The notes beneath the pieces were generated by a model. It was given only the letters and a program-made list of their open reading frames with translations. It made no database searches and was not told the origin of the DNA. From the NCBI RefSeq assembly GCF_017355885.1, contig NZ_JAFEUU010000002.1:62001-126000 (forward strand): a stretch of DNA of 64,000 nt. Direction: 5' to 3'. The position numbers and the translations under genes were made by a program. Source of the DNA: Sabulicella rubraurantiaca. Lineage in GTDB: Bacteria; Pseudomonadota; Alphaproteobacteria; Acetobacterales; Acetobacteraceae. Shown here one piece after another: positions 45,360 to 54,524 of the stretch (positions are counted from its first letter, which is position 1; each line of letters starts with the position of its first letter).

Positions 45360-46268
45360 TTAGGCTAGCGCCGGGTGCTGCACCGGGCGCACCACCACCT
45401 CGGCGCCCGGCATCTCCTCCTCCACCGCCGCGGCAATCTCGCGCGAGGTGGCCGCTACCTCGGCAAAGGGAAGGTCGCCCCGGAAGCCGAGCGTCACCTC
45501 CACGTGGACGCGCCCGCCGGACTGGCGGGACCGGATGGAGCCCAGCGCGTCATAGCGGTCGAAGAAGCGTGACAGCACGCGGTTGATCGCGGCCTGGCGC
45601 GCCTCCGCCAAGGTGCGGTCCAGGAGGTCGGGCACGGTCTGGCGGAACAGGCCGGCGGCAATGACCACCATCACCGCCACCACCAGGAACCCGCCCGCCA
45701 CGTCGGCATGGCGCGCCACTGCGGGATCGGAGACGAAGGCGGCGACCAGGATGGCAACTGTGACGAGGACAGAGACGATCAGCTTGCCCAGGCGCGAGCG
45801 GATCTGGCCCCGCATCACCACCGAGGCCCCATCCCGCCCGCTGCGCCACAGCGCCAGGAAGGCGACGGAGTTGAGCACGACATTCACCGCCGAAACGACG
45901 CCACCCATCAGCAGAAGCCCGGAGGAGCGCGGGGGCGGCGAGACGAGGTTGGAGATGCCGCGAAACAGCAGCCAAGCCGCGCCGATCAGCAGCCCAAGCG
46001 CGACCAGGAAATTGGCGAATTGCTCGACCTTGCCGGTGCCGTAGTCGTAGTCGTGCAGCGCGGCGCGATGGACCTGCCGCATCACGTAGAGGCTGTACCA
46101 GCCCAGCACCATGAGCAGCGCGCCACGCAGCGTCTCGGCGAGGACGGAGAGCGAGCCGGACAGCACGCCCACCGTCGTAAACACGACGAGGATGGAGGCG
46201 TCGGCGAGGAGGGCGAAGAGGAGCGACCGCTCGCGCGACCGCTCCGCTGGCGTGACCGTCACGGACAT
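45360..46268 (-). CDS. CDF-family membrane protein lacking metal ligands
   Basis: A 302-residue protein with the fold of cation diffusion facilitators: six membrane helices and a C-terminal cytosolic domain (DLLDRTLAEARQAAINRVL, then IRSRQSGGRVHVEVTLGF). Compared with the E. coli FieF sequence as I recall it, all four site-A ligands are replaced: the two Asp of TM2 by Arg48 and Leu52, and the His and Asp of TM5 by Arg157 and Gly161. The histidines of the GHGK loop are lost too (YGTGK). It should therefore not carry Zn/Fe in the usual way; function unknown. It ends 4 bases from the convergent small membrane gene. Confidence 0.8.
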   Translation of the reverse strand: MSVTVTPAERSRERSLLFALLADASILVVFTTVGVLSGSLSVLAETLRGALLMVLGWYSLYVMRQVHRAALHDYDYGTGKVEQFANFLVALGLLIGAAWLLFRGISNLVSPPPRSSGLLLMGGVVSAVNVVLNSVAFLALWRSGRDGASVVMRGQIRSRLGKLIVSVLVTVAILVAAFVSDPAVARHADVAGGFLVVAVMVVIAAGLFRQTVPDLLDRTLAEARQAAINRVLSRFFDRYDALGSIRSRQSGGRVHVEVTLGFRGDLPFAEVAATSREIAAAVEEEMPGAEVVVRPVQHPALA

Positions 46269-46293
46269 GCCGGCCCCTCCCCTCGCCCTCCGG

Positions 46294-47874
46294 CTACTGA
46301 CCGACGCGCACGTAGCGCAGTGGGAAGCCGTTATCGGCCTGCTGCTGCAGCTGGATGGTGTTGCGCGCAGCCCAGACCACCTGCTGCTGATGCAGCGGGA
46401 TATAGGCCACGTCCTCCTGCAGGAGGCGCGAGGCCTCGGTGATGAGCTGCTGCCGGCGCGCCGCGTCGGTCTCCACGGCGATCCGGTTCAGCAGCTCGTC
46501 GAAGCGCGGGTTGCTGTAGCCGCCGTTGTTGAACACGCCGCGCACCCCGTCCCGCGTGCCGGCGAGATTGTACAGCGCGTTGTGCGCGTCATAGGTGTTC
46601 GGGGTCCAGCCCAGCAGGTAGAAGCTGGTGTTGTATCGGGGCGGGTTGACCTCGGCGAAGTAGCGCGCGCGGGTCTGCGCGGCGAGGTTCACGCGGATGC
46701 CGACGCGCGCCAGCATGGAAACGATGGCGGTGCAGATCGCCTCGTCATTTACGTAGCGGTCATTGGGGCAGTCGAGGGTGACGCCGAAGCCGTTGGGATA
46801 GCCGGCATCGATCAGCAGGCGCCGCGCGGCTTCGAGGTCCACGCGCGGGCGCTGGTCATTCTCCTCCAGGAAGCCGTTCACGCCGGGGCCGAAGATCTGG
46901 TTGGTGACGCGGGCCTGGCCACGCATCACACGGCTCTGGATCGCCGGCATGTCGATGGCGAGCAGCATGGCGCGGCGAACGCGCACATCCTTGAACGGAT
47001 TACGGCCGCGCACGTCGCTCTTCAGCAGCTCGTCCCTCTGCTGGTCCATGCCCAGGTAGATGGTGCGAAGCTCCGGCCCCTCGATGATGCGGAGGCCGTT
47101 GGTGCGGCGGATCCGGTCCATATCCTGCGGCGGCACGGTGTAGACCATGTCCACCTCGCCGGAGAGCAGGGCGGCGACGCGCGTTGCGTCATTGGCGATG
47201 ACGTTGAACTCGACGCGGGTCAGGTTGTGCTCCGGCCGGTCCCACCAGTTCGGGTTCGGCACCAGCACGGTGCGGCGATCCGGCTCACGCGACTGCAGCA
47301 TGAAGGGGCCGGTGCCCATGGCGTTGCGGGTGGCGAAGTTCTCCTCGCGCGAGGTGAGGTCGGCGACGCGGGCGGCGTTGTTGCGCTCCAGCCACGCCTT
47401 GCTCATTACGCCGAAGCTCGTCAGCTGGTTCGGCAGGATCGGGTTGGGCGCGTCGGTGACGAGGTCCACCGTGTGGTCGTCCACCTTCCGCACCTCGGTC
47501 ACGGAGGCAAAGAAGGAGCTGACATTGGAGCCGGGGCCACGGGCGCGGGCGATGGAGAACACCACGTCGTCGGCGCTGAAGGGCGTGCCGTCGGAGAAGC
47601 GGACGCCCTGGCGCAGGTGGAAGCGCCACACGGTCGGCTCCACCTGCTCCCAGCGCAGGGCGAGCGCCGGCTCCAGACCGAGGTTGCGGTCGCGGCGGAT
47701 CAGCGGCTCGTAGATATTGGCGTTGAAGGTGAGGAGGAACGTCTCCTGCCGCGTGTACGGGTCCATGGAGTTGACGTCTCCGTCATTGGCCCAGCGGAAC
47801 ACGTTGGCGCTGGCAGGCTGGGCAGCGGCAAGGCCCAGCATCGCAGCAGAGGCGAGGAGAAAACGTCGGAGCAT
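46294..47874 (-). CDS. ABC transporter substrate-binding protein, family 5
   Basis: A 526-residue periplasmic protein of the SBP_bac_5 (peptide/nickel/opine) family. A signal peptide (MLRRFLLASAAMLGLAAAQPASA) is followed by VFRWANDGDVNSMDPYTRQETF, the family motif region WRFHLRQGVRFSDGTPFSADDVVFS, and VRRAMLLAIDMPAI. No permease or ATPase gene is adjacent, so it is an orphan binding protein here. The ATG at 47874 was chosen for the signal peptide; the frame extends to 47946. Confidence 0.92.
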   Translation of the reverse strand: MLRRFLLASAAMLGLAAAQPASANVFRWANDGDVNSMDPYTRQETFLLTFNANIYEPLIRRDRNLGLEPALALRWEQVEPTVWRFHLRQGVRFSDGTPFSADDVVFSIARARGPGSNVSSFFASVTEVRKVDDHTVDLVTDAPNPILPNQLTSFGVMSKAWLERNNAARVADLTSREENFATRNAMGTGPFMLQSREPDRRTVLVPNPNWWDRPEHNLTRVEFNVIANDATRVAALLSGEVDMVYTVPPQDMDRIRRTNGLRIIEGPELRTIYLGMDQQRDELLKSDVRGRNPFKDVRVRRAMLLAIDMPAIQSRVMRGQARVTNQIFGPGVNGFLEENDQRPRVDLEAARRLLIDAGYPNGFGVTLDCPNDRYVNDEAICTAIVSMLARVGIRVNLAAQTRARYFAEVNPPRYNTSFYLLGWTPNTYDAHNALYNLAGTRDGVRGVFNNGGYSNPRFDELLNRIAVETDAARRQQLITEASRLLQEDVAYIPLHQQQVVWAARNTIQLQQQADNGFPLRYVRVGQ

Positions 47875-47947
47875 AAAGCCATCCCTGAGGCGTTGATTCG
47901 CTCGGGATGCTAGCGAGGGATGGGCGCCCGGGGGAAGGGCGCGCATG

Positions 47948-47977
47948 AAAAAGGCCGCCCTCTCGGGCGGCCTTCTT
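47948..47977. terminator. Bidirectional terminator after the atp operon
   Basis: Arms GGCCGCCC / GGGCGGCC with a 4-base loop. In the leftward direction it is followed by TTTTTC, giving a good terminator 20 bases after the last atp gene; rightward it is followed by TTCTTC. It also lies upstream of the binding-protein gene, separating the two leftward units. Confidence 0.85.
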
Positions 47978-47997
47978 CGCTTGCGTGGCGCGCCCCG

Positions 47998-48486
47998 TCA
48001 GGCGACGCGAAGCGCCGTCGGGATGGCGGCGATCGCCTCGTTCACCAGCGCCGCATCGGCCTCGGCCGTATGGGCCTGGGTGATGACGTCGCGGGCTGCG
48101 GCGGTGGCGATGGTGGCGGCGGCTTGCCGCACCTCGTTCACCGCGCTGGCCTCGGCCGCGGCGATGCGGTCCATGGCCATGCGCTCGCGGCGCTGGGCGG
48201 CGGCCTGCGCCTCGGCGGCAGCGGACTCGCCCAGGCGCTTGGCCTCGGCGCGGGCGCGCTCCAGCATCTCCTTCGCCTCGGCCTCGGCCGCGGATCGGTC
48301 GCGCTGAGCCTGGGCCATCATGGCCTCGGCCTCGGAGCGCAGCCGCACCGCCTCGTCGAGTTCGGCGCGGATGCGGGCGGCGCGCTCATCCAGCATCTTC
48401 GTGACGGTGCGCCAGGCCGTGCGGCCGGCGAGCACCACGAAGATGACAAAGGATATGGCGACCCAGAATTTCGGATCGGCGAGCAT
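47998..48486 (-). CDS. atpF: F0F1 ATP synthase subunit b
   Basis: A 162-residue peripheral stalk subunit: one N-terminal membrane helix (PKFWVAISFVIFVVLAG) and a long charged helix (MLDERAARIRAELDEAVRLRSEAEAMM onward) that dimerises with b'. Last gene of the F0 operon; the F1 genes are elsewhere, as usual in alphaproteobacteria. Its ATG overlaps the b' stop by one base. Confidence 0.95.
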   Translation of the reverse strand: MLADPKFWVAISFVIFVVLAGRTAWRTVTKMLDERAARIRAELDEAVRLRSEAEAMMAQAQRDRSAAEAEAKEMLERARAEAKRLGESAAAEAQAAAQRRERMAMDRIAAAEASAVNEVRQAAATIATAAARDVITQAHTAEADAALVNEAIAAIPTALRVA

Positions 48487-48980
48487 CAGCCCCTCCCCCC
48501 GGCCGCGCGGTCCACCGCGGCGGCAACGTCATTGGCCGGAGCCTGGACGCGAAGCCGCGCCAGCATGGCCTGGGTCGTGTCCAGCGCCACCTCGCGCAGG
48601 GCGCCCATGGCGCTGTCGCGCGCGGCACGGACGCGGGATTCCGCCTCCGCCACCTGGACGTCGAGCCGCCGGTTGATCGCCTCCGCCTCGGCCGCTGCCT
48701 TGGCATTTGCCTCGGCAATGGCGCTGGCGACCGCGGCCTGCGCTTCCGACCGCGCGGCGGCGGTGGCTGCGCGAAGCTCGGCCATCGCGGCCTCACCCGC
48801 CGCCTGCGCGTCGCGCGCGGCGTTGAGGTCGGCCGCGATGCGGGCCGCGCGCTCATCGAGCACGGCAGCCACCTGCGGCAGGGCGTAGTTCTTCAGCACG
48901 AAGTAGAGCAGCCCGAAGATGATCAGCAGCCACACGAGCTTGCTGAGCATCAACGGGTTGGAGAAATCCAGCTGCGGCAT
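48486..48980 (-). CDS. atpG: F0F1 ATP synthase subunit b'
   Basis: A 164-residue second stalk subunit. It starts MPQLDFSNPLMLSKLVWLLI, the typical b' N terminus, with a single membrane helix followed by a long Ala/Glu/Arg-rich helix. The presence of both b and b' is normal for alphaproteobacteria and photosynthetic lineages. The symbol atpG is used for b' in this group (also atpF2), not for gamma. Confidence 0.92.
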   Translation of the reverse strand: MPQLDFSNPLMLSKLVWLLIIFGLLYFVLKNYALPQVAAVLDERAARIAADLNAARDAQAAGEAAMAELRAATAAARSEAQAAVASAIAEANAKAAAEAEAINRRLDVQVAEAESRVRAARDSAMGALREVALDTTQAMLARLRVQAPANDVAAAVDRAAGGRG

Positions 48981-49048
48981 GGCCCGGCCCCCTGGTCGCG
49001 TGAATCCTGCAGCGCGGGCGGGGCAAGGGCGCCCCGCCCGGCGCGGGA

Positions 49049-49273
49049 TCAGGCGAAGAGGATGAGGAAGGCGATCAGCAGCGCGAAGAGCGCGACGGCT
49101 TCCGTCAGGGCGAAGCCCAGAATGCCGATCGGGAACACGGCGTCGCGGGCGGAGGGGTTACGGGCCACGCTGTTGATCAGCGAGGAGAAGATGTTCCCGA
49201 TGCCCAGACCCACGCCGAACAGCGCGATGACAGCAATACCGGCCCCGAGGGCCTTGGCGGCGGCGACTTCCAT
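49049..49273 (-). CDS. atpE: F0F1 ATP synthase subunit c
   Basis: A 74-residue hairpin of two membrane helices forming the rotor ring. The Gly-rich first helix ([11 protein letters not shown]) is followed by the polar loop ARNPSARD and the second helix with the proton-carrying Glu58 in [17 protein letters not shown]. No sodium-type ligand pattern is apparent, so it should be proton-driven. Confidence 0.97.
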   Translation of the reverse strand: MEVAAAKALGAGIAVIALFGVGLGIGNIFSSLINSVARNPSARDAVFPIGILGFALTEAVALFALLIAFLILFA

Positions 49274-49324
49274 GGTCTCAGTCCTTCCTTGGAAACGAAG
49301 TGAGTGGTTCAGCTCGACGGGCGC

Positions 49325-50080
49325 TCAGTGCAGGTGCACCGCGTCGTGGAGGTAGATGCAGGTGAGGATCGCGAAGACGTAGGCCTGCAGGAAGGCGACC
49401 AGCACCTCGAAGCCCACCAGCGCCACGTTGATCGCGAGTGGCATGATGGACAGCAGCGGACCCAGCGTCCCCAGCGCGCCCAGCATCACCACGAAGGTGG
49501 CGAAGACCTTCAGCATCACGTGCCCTGCGACCATGTTGGCGAAGAGACGGATGGAGAGGGAAACCGGACGCGACAGGTAGGAGACGATCTCAACCGGGAT
49601 GATGATGGGCGCGAGCCAGAGCGGCGCGCCCTCCGGGAAGAAGTATCCGAAGAAATGCTTCCCGTGCAGAGCGATGGCCACCACCGTGATCAGCACGAAG
49701 ACCAGCATCGCCAAGGTGAAGGTGAGGCTGATGTGACTGGTGTAGGTGAAGGCGTAGGGGAACAGGCCCAGCATGTTGCCGAACAGCACGAACATGAAGA
49801 GCGTGAACACGAAGGGGAAGAAGCGGCGCCCCTCGGGCCCGACCTGGGCCAGAAGCATCTCGTCTATGAAGCCGTAGGCGCTCTCGGCCAGCGACTGCAG
49901 CCGGCCCGGCACCATGGCGCGGGGGCGCATGCCGATGACCATCAGCGCGACGATCAGGGCGCCCGCGATCAGCATGTGGAGGTTGGACTGGGTGAAGCCC
50001 ACGGCCCGGCCGATGGGGCCGAACGTCGTGGCCAGTTCGAACTGCGACAGCGCGTCGATCGCCTTGCCTTCTACCGCCAC
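49325..50080 (-). CDS. atpB: F0F1 ATP synthase subunit a
   Basis: A 251-residue membrane stator subunit forming the proton half-channels. Typical segments: FPFVFTLFMFVLFGNMLGLFPYAFTYTSH, the essential Arg in SLSIRLFANMVAGHVML and the C-terminal LVAFLQAYVFAILTCIYLHDAVHLH. The start codon is GTG at 50080 with a weak binding site, 24 bases after the atpI-like gene. Confidence 0.96.
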   Translation of the reverse strand: MAVEGKAIDALSQFELATTFGPIGRAVGFTQSNLHMLIAGALIVALMVIGMRPRAMVPGRLQSLAESAYGFIDEMLLAQVGPEGRRFFPFVFTLFMFVLFGNMLGLFPYAFTYTSHISLTFTLAMLVFVLITVVAIALHGKHFFGYFFPEGAPLWLAPIIIPVEIVSYLSRPVSLSIRLFANMVAGHVMLKVFATFVVMLGALGTLGPLLSIMPLAINVALVGFEVLVAFLQAYVFAILTCIYLHDAVHLH

Positions 50081-50104
50081 CGGTCAACCCCCAAGCAGAT
50101 GAGC

Positions 50105-50407
50105 CTAGTCCTTGCGAAGCCGCCGGGGGTTGAAGAGACGATACACGTTCATCACGCCCGCGGCAGACCCCAGGAGGAAGAACACGAGGAAGAGCCACGG
50201 CCAGGTGCCCAGCCACCGATCGAGGAGGAGGCCGAGCCCCACACCCACCACCAGCGCGGAGACGACCTCCACGCCGGCCCGGAAGCCGATGCCCCAGTTG
50301 CCGCCGGGAAGTCCACCCTTGCCAGCATCAGCTCCGGTCGCACGGTCCAGGCCCTGTCGGGCCCTTGCGGCGTCCAGGCGTTGCTTGAAGGCGTCCCGGT
50401 CGTTCAC
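50105..50407 (-). CDS. atpI: AtpI-like F0F1 assembly protein
   Basis: A 100-residue protein with two membrane helices (AGVEVVSALVVGVGLGLLLDRWLG and WPWLFLVFFLLGSAAGVMNVYRLF), the AtpI/AtpZ layout that assists c-ring assembly and perhaps Mg2+ handling. The start was set at GTG 50407, 7 bases after an AGGAGG box; the in-frame ATG at 50428 overlaps that box. First gene of the F0 operon. Confidence 0.87.
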   Translation of the reverse strand: MNDRDAFKQRLDAARARQGLDRATGADAGKGGLPGGNWGIGFRAGVEVVSALVVGVGLGLLLDRWLGTWPWLFLVFFLLGSAAGVMNVYRLFNPRRLRKD

Positions 50408-50501
50408 CACGGCTCCTCCTGCATCCACGCCGCCGGAGGCAGGGGCCGTCTATGCGGGTGGCAATGGACTGTCAAGGTAACGCCCACAAAGTGGTTGCGT
50501 C

Positions 50502-53500
50502 TCAACCCTCGGCCATCTTCACGGCCTCGCCGAGATCCACGCTGAGCAGGCGCGACACGCCGCGCTCCTGCATCGTCACGCCGAAGAGGCGATGCATCCG
50601 CGCCATGGTCAGCGCGTGATGGGTGACGATCAGGAAGCGCGTGCCGCCTTCCGCCATCGCGTCGAGAAGATCGCACAACCGCTCCACATTCGCGTCGTCC
50701 AGCGGCGCGTCCACCTCGTCCAGCACGCAGACGGGCGCGGGGTGGCAGCGGAACACGGCGAAGATCAGGGACAGCGCCGTCAGCGCCTGCTCGCCGCCCG
50801 AGAGCAGCGCGAGCGAGGAGAGCTTCTTGCCCGGCGGCTCGGCGTAGATCTCCAGCCCCGCCTCCAGCGGATCCTCCGAGCCGACCAGGGCCAGATGCGC
50901 CCGCCCGCCGCCGAACAGGCGGGAGAACAGGGCGCGGAACTCCCGGTCCACCTGGTCGAACACGGCGCGCAGCCTCTCCCGCGCCTCGCGGTTCAGGTGG
51001 CCGATGGAGCCGCGCAGCTTGGCGATGGCGGCGGCGATCTCCTCCCGGTCCGCATGGGTGGCGGCGATGCGCGCCTCCAGCTCCTCCAGCTCCACTTCGG
51101 CGCGGAGGTTGACGGGGCCCATCTCCTCCCGCTCGCGGGACAGGCGCTCGGCACGGCGACGGGCGCGTTCCTCGGCGGCGTCGGACAGGTCCTCGGGCGG
51201 GTCGGGAAGCTCCGCCTCCTCGCCCAGCTTCTCGAGGATGCGCGTGGCCAAGGATTGGCCGGATTGCGTGGCGGAACCCAGCGCCGCCTCGGCCAGGAGG
51301 CGCCCCTCGCGCGCGGTGGCCAGGGCGGCCTCGGCGGCGCGGCGCGCCTCCGCGGCGGCGCGGGCGCGGGTCTCGGCCTCCTCCAGCGCGGCGCGGGCAC
51401 GGGTCTGCGCCTCTTCGGCGGCGGCGACGGCGCGGGCGGCGGCCTCCGAGCGCGCGGCGACTTCCTCGGGCGCCCGAAGCAGGGCGTCGCGCCGGCGCAG
51501 CGCCGCTTCCGTGCGGTTTTCCAGAGCGGCCCGACGCGTCCCGGCCTCGGCGAGGCGGGCGGCCCAGGCGGCGCGCTCCGCGACGGCGGCCTCGCGGCGG
51601 GCTTCTAGCGCCTCGCGCTCGACGCGCAGCGTGGCCGCGCGACCGCGCGCTTCGGCCTCGCGCCCGCGCTCCTCCGACAATTCCAGCCGCGCTGCCTCCA
51701 CTGCGGCGCGCGCAGCGGCAAGGTCCGGCAGGGCGGCACGGGCGGCGCGAGCGGCCAGCAGGGCGGATTCGGCCTCCGCCGCTTCCTGGGCCAGCGCCTC
51801 GCGCTGCGGGGCAAGGGCGGCGTGCTGGGCGGCGGCGGCGGCGGCACGGCTGCGCAGCGCGGCCTCGGCGGAACGGGCCCGGGCCAGTGCTGCCTCGGCC
51901 TCGCCACGCGCGGCGCGGGCTTCGCGCTCCTCGCGTTCCCCCTCGCGGGCCAGGGTGGCGGCGGCTTCAGTGTCGGGGCGGGCGGGCGCGGCCTGCCAAG
52001 CGGCCTCCGCCTCGCGCCAAGCGGCCTCGGCCTCCTCCCGTTCGGCGGCGAGACGGCTTGCGGTGCCCTCATGCTCGGCGCGACGGCGGGCGGCAGCGTC
52101 GTGGCGGGCGCGGGCTTCGGCGGCGCGGCGCTCGGCCTCGCGGGCGCGGCGCTCGGCCTCGTCGCGAGCACGGCGGGCGGCGTCGGCCTCGCGCAGCGTC
52201 GCCGCTTCGTGGGACGCGGCCTCGGCGCGGCGGGACTCGGCCTGCTCGGCCTCGGGCGCGGCGGCGGCGCGGCGGGCCTCAGCTTGGCGCAGCCGGGCCA
52301 GGGCCTGGAGCCGTGCAGCACCGGAGGCGGCGGCGCCCGGCGCCAGCACGAACCCATCCCAGCGCCACAGCGCGCCCTCGCGCGACACCAGGGCTTGGCC
52401 CGGACGCAACGCGGCCTGAGTGGCGGCCCCGTCCTCCACCAGCCCGATCTGGCCCAGGGCGCGCGACAATTCCGGCGGGGCCTCCACCAGCGCCGCCAAA
52501 GGCTGCGCGCCCGCCGGCAGGGGCGGAGCGTCCTCCAGCGGCGGCAGGGCGCGCCAGAAGCGACTTCCTGCCCCACGCCCGCCTTCCAACCCCTCGCCCA
52601 ACGCCGCGCCCAGCGCGGCTTCCAGCCCTTCGGGGATGGTGAGGGTGCGGGCGATGGGCTCGGCCTCGCTGCCGCCTTGCGTGGCGGCGCGCAGCCCCTC
52701 GCATTCGGCGGTGAGGCGCGACAGGGCGGCGCGGGCGGCTTCCGCCGCTTCCCGTGCGGCGCGCGACTCCTTCGCTGCTTCGTCCCGTGCCCTTTCGGCC
52801 GCGGCGAGGCGGGATTCGGCCTCGGCCCGCGCCTCGACGGCCGCGGCGGCCTCGCGTTCCACCGGTTCGGGCGGCTCGGCGACGGGCAGGCGCGCCGCTT
52901 CGGCCTCCAGGGCGCGGGCGCGGGCATCCAGGGCGGTGCGGCGCTGCGCGGCCGCGGCACGGGCGCGCTCAGCGGCGCCGCGCTCCATTTCGGCGGCGCG
53001 TGCGAGGCGCAGGGCCTCGGCGGCGCGCTCCCCGGCCTCGGCGCGGCGGCGCTCGGCGGCTTCCAGCGCGGCCCGGCAGCGGCCGAGGGTTTCCTCGGCG
53101 GTGGCGGTGGCGGCGGCGGCTCCCTCCAGCGCCGCTTCGGGCACGGCATCAGCCTCGGCGCGCGCCAGCGCCGCCTCGGCCTCCGCGCGGCGGGTCCGGG
53201 CTCGGGCGGCACGGCTTTCGGCCAAGCCCAGCTCCGCCGCGAGCGCATTGGCCTGGGCTGCGAGGGCGGCGGCGGCTTCCGTGCGCTCGTGCAGGCGTCC
53301 CTCGGCGACGGAACTCGCTTCGGCGAGGTGTGCGGCCTCCGCTTCCGCCGCTTCCAGCCGTGCCGGCAGCGTGGCGAGGGCGGAGGCCAGCCCCGCCTCC
53401 TCGCGCTGCGCCCGCGTTCCGGCGGCGGCGGCGTCCTGCTCCAGCCGCGTCGCGTCCGCAGCATCCTCGCGCAGCGCGGCGAGGGCGGCTTCCGCCTCCT

Positions 53501-54524
53501 CCAGGGCAAGGCGGGCGCGTTCCGCCTCGGCAGCCAAGCCTTCCGCCTCGACGCGGCGGCGTTCCAGCAGGGCGCGGGCCAGGCCTTCCTCCGCACGCGG
53601 ATCGTGCAGGGCGGCCTCGGCCCGCTCGGCGGCGGCGATCGCAGAGGCAGCGGCGGCTTCCGCGCCGCGCAGCGTCCCTTCCCGCTCGGCCAGCGTGGCG
53701 CGGGCGGATTCGAGGGCTGCCTCGGCACGGGCGACCAGCAGGGCGAACCATTCCGCCTCCGCATTGCGGACCAGATCGTTCAGGTTGCGGTAGCGCGCGG
53801 CCTGACGCGCCTGCTTGCGCAGGGAATCCCCCTGCTGCGCCAGCTGCGCCAGCAAATCCTCCGAGCGGCCGAGATTGGCCTCGGCTTGGCGCAGCTTCAG
53901 CTCCGCCTCATGGCGGCGGGCGCGCAGGCCGGCGATGCCGGCCGCCTCCTCCAGAACGCCGCGCCGCTCCTCGGGCTTGGCGCCGATCAGCGCCGCGACG
54001 CGGCCCTGCGACACCATGCCGGAGGAGCGGGGACCGGAGGCGAGGTCGGCGAACATGGTCAGGACGTCTCGTGCCCGCACCTCCCGCCCGTTCACCCGGT
54101 AGGCGGAGCCGGAGCCGCGCTCGATGCGGCGGATCACCTCCAGCTGCGGCGACTTGTCGTGCGGCGCCGGGCCGACGCCCTCCGCATCCTCCAGGTTCAG
54201 CGTCACCTCGGCGAGGTTGCGCGCCGGGCGCGTGGCGGTGCCGGCGAAGATGACGTCGTCCATCTCGCCGCCGCGCAGCGACCGGGCGCTGCTCTCGCCC
54301 ATGGCCCAGCGCAGCGCCTCGACCACGTTGCTCTTGCCGCAGCCATTGGGACCGACCACCCCCGTCAGCCCCGGCAGCACCGGCACCTGCACCGGCTCCG
54401 CGAAGGACTTGAAGCCGGCGATGCGCAGCCCGGTGAGGGTGGCCGAAAGCCGGCGGCGCTCGGCCTCCGCCTGGGCCTCGCCCTCCTCCGGGACTGGTGC
54501 GGGGTGGGTGGTCCCCTCGGTCAC
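50502..54524 (-). CDS. smc: Chromosome segregation protein SMC
   Basis: A 1340-residue condensin ATPase. The N-terminal head contains LTGLRIAGFKSFAEPVQVPVLPGLTGVVGPNGCGKSN with Walker A at 58-65. Two very long Ala/Glu/Arg coiled coils flank a hinge (about 600-730, with IPEGLEAALGAALGEGLEGG), and the C-terminal head has SLALLSGGEQALTALSLIFAVF and CVLDEVDAPLDDANVERLCDLL. It is larger than the usual 1150-1200 residues because of extended coils. The start overlaps the DsbA-like gene by 4 bases. Confidence 0.96.
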   Translation of the reverse strand: MTEGTTHPAPVPEEGEAQAEAERRRLSATLTGLRIAGFKSFAEPVQVPVLPGLTGVVGPNGCGKSNVVEALRWAMGESSARSLRGGEMDDVIFAGTATRPARNLAEVTLNLEDAEGVGPAPHDKSPQLEVIRRIERGSGSAYRVNGREVRARDVLTMFADLASGPRSSGMVSQGRVAALIGAKPEERRGVLEEAAGIAGLRARRHEAELKLRQAEANLGRSEDLLAQLAQQGDSLRKQARQAARYRNLNDLVRNAEAEWFALLVARAEAALESARATLAEREGTLRGAEAAAASAIAAAERAEAALHDPRAEEGLARALLERRRVEAEGLAAEAERARLALEEAEAALAALREDAADATRLEQDAAAAGTRAQREEAGLASALATLPARLEAAEAEAAHLAEASSVAEGRLHERTEAAAALAAQANALAAELGLAESRAARARTRRAEAEAALARAEADAVPEAALEGAAAATATAEETLGRCRAALEAAERRRAEAGERAAEALRLARAAEMERGAAERARAAAAQRRTALDARARALEAEAARLPVAEPPEPVEREAAAAVEARAEAESRLAAAERARDEAAKESRAAREAAEAARAALSRLTAECEGLRAATQGGSEAEPIARTLTIPEGLEAALGAALGEGLEGGRGAGSRFWRALPPLEDAPPLPAGAQPLAALVEAPPELSRALGQIGLVEDGAATQAALRPGQALVSREGALWRWDGFVLAPGAAASGAARLQALARLRQAEARRAAAAPEAEQAESRRAEAASHEAATLREADAARRARDEAERRAREAERRAAEARARHDAAARRRAEHEGTASRLAAEREEAEAAWREAEAAWQAAPARPDTEAAATLAREGEREEREARAARGEAEAALARARSAEAALRSRAAAAAAQHAALAPQREALAQEAAEAESALLAARAARAALPDLAAARAAVEAARLELSEERGREAEARGRAATLRVEREALEARREAAVAERAAWAARLAEAGTRRAALENRTEAALRRRDALLRAPEEVAARSEAAARAVAAAEEAQTRARAALEEAETRARAAAEARRAAEAALATAREGRLLAEAALGSATQSGQSLATRILEKLGEEAELPDPPEDLSDAAEERARRRAERLSREREEMGPVNLRAEVELEELEARIAATHADREEIAAAIAKLRGSIGHLNREARERLRAVFDQVDREFRALFSRLFGGGRAHLALVGSEDPLEAGLEIYAEPPGKKLSSLALLSGGEQALTALSLIFAVFRCHPAPVCVLDEVDAPLDDANVERLCDLLDAMAEGGTRFLIVTHHALTMARMHRLFGVTMQERGVSRLLSVDLGEAVKMAEG

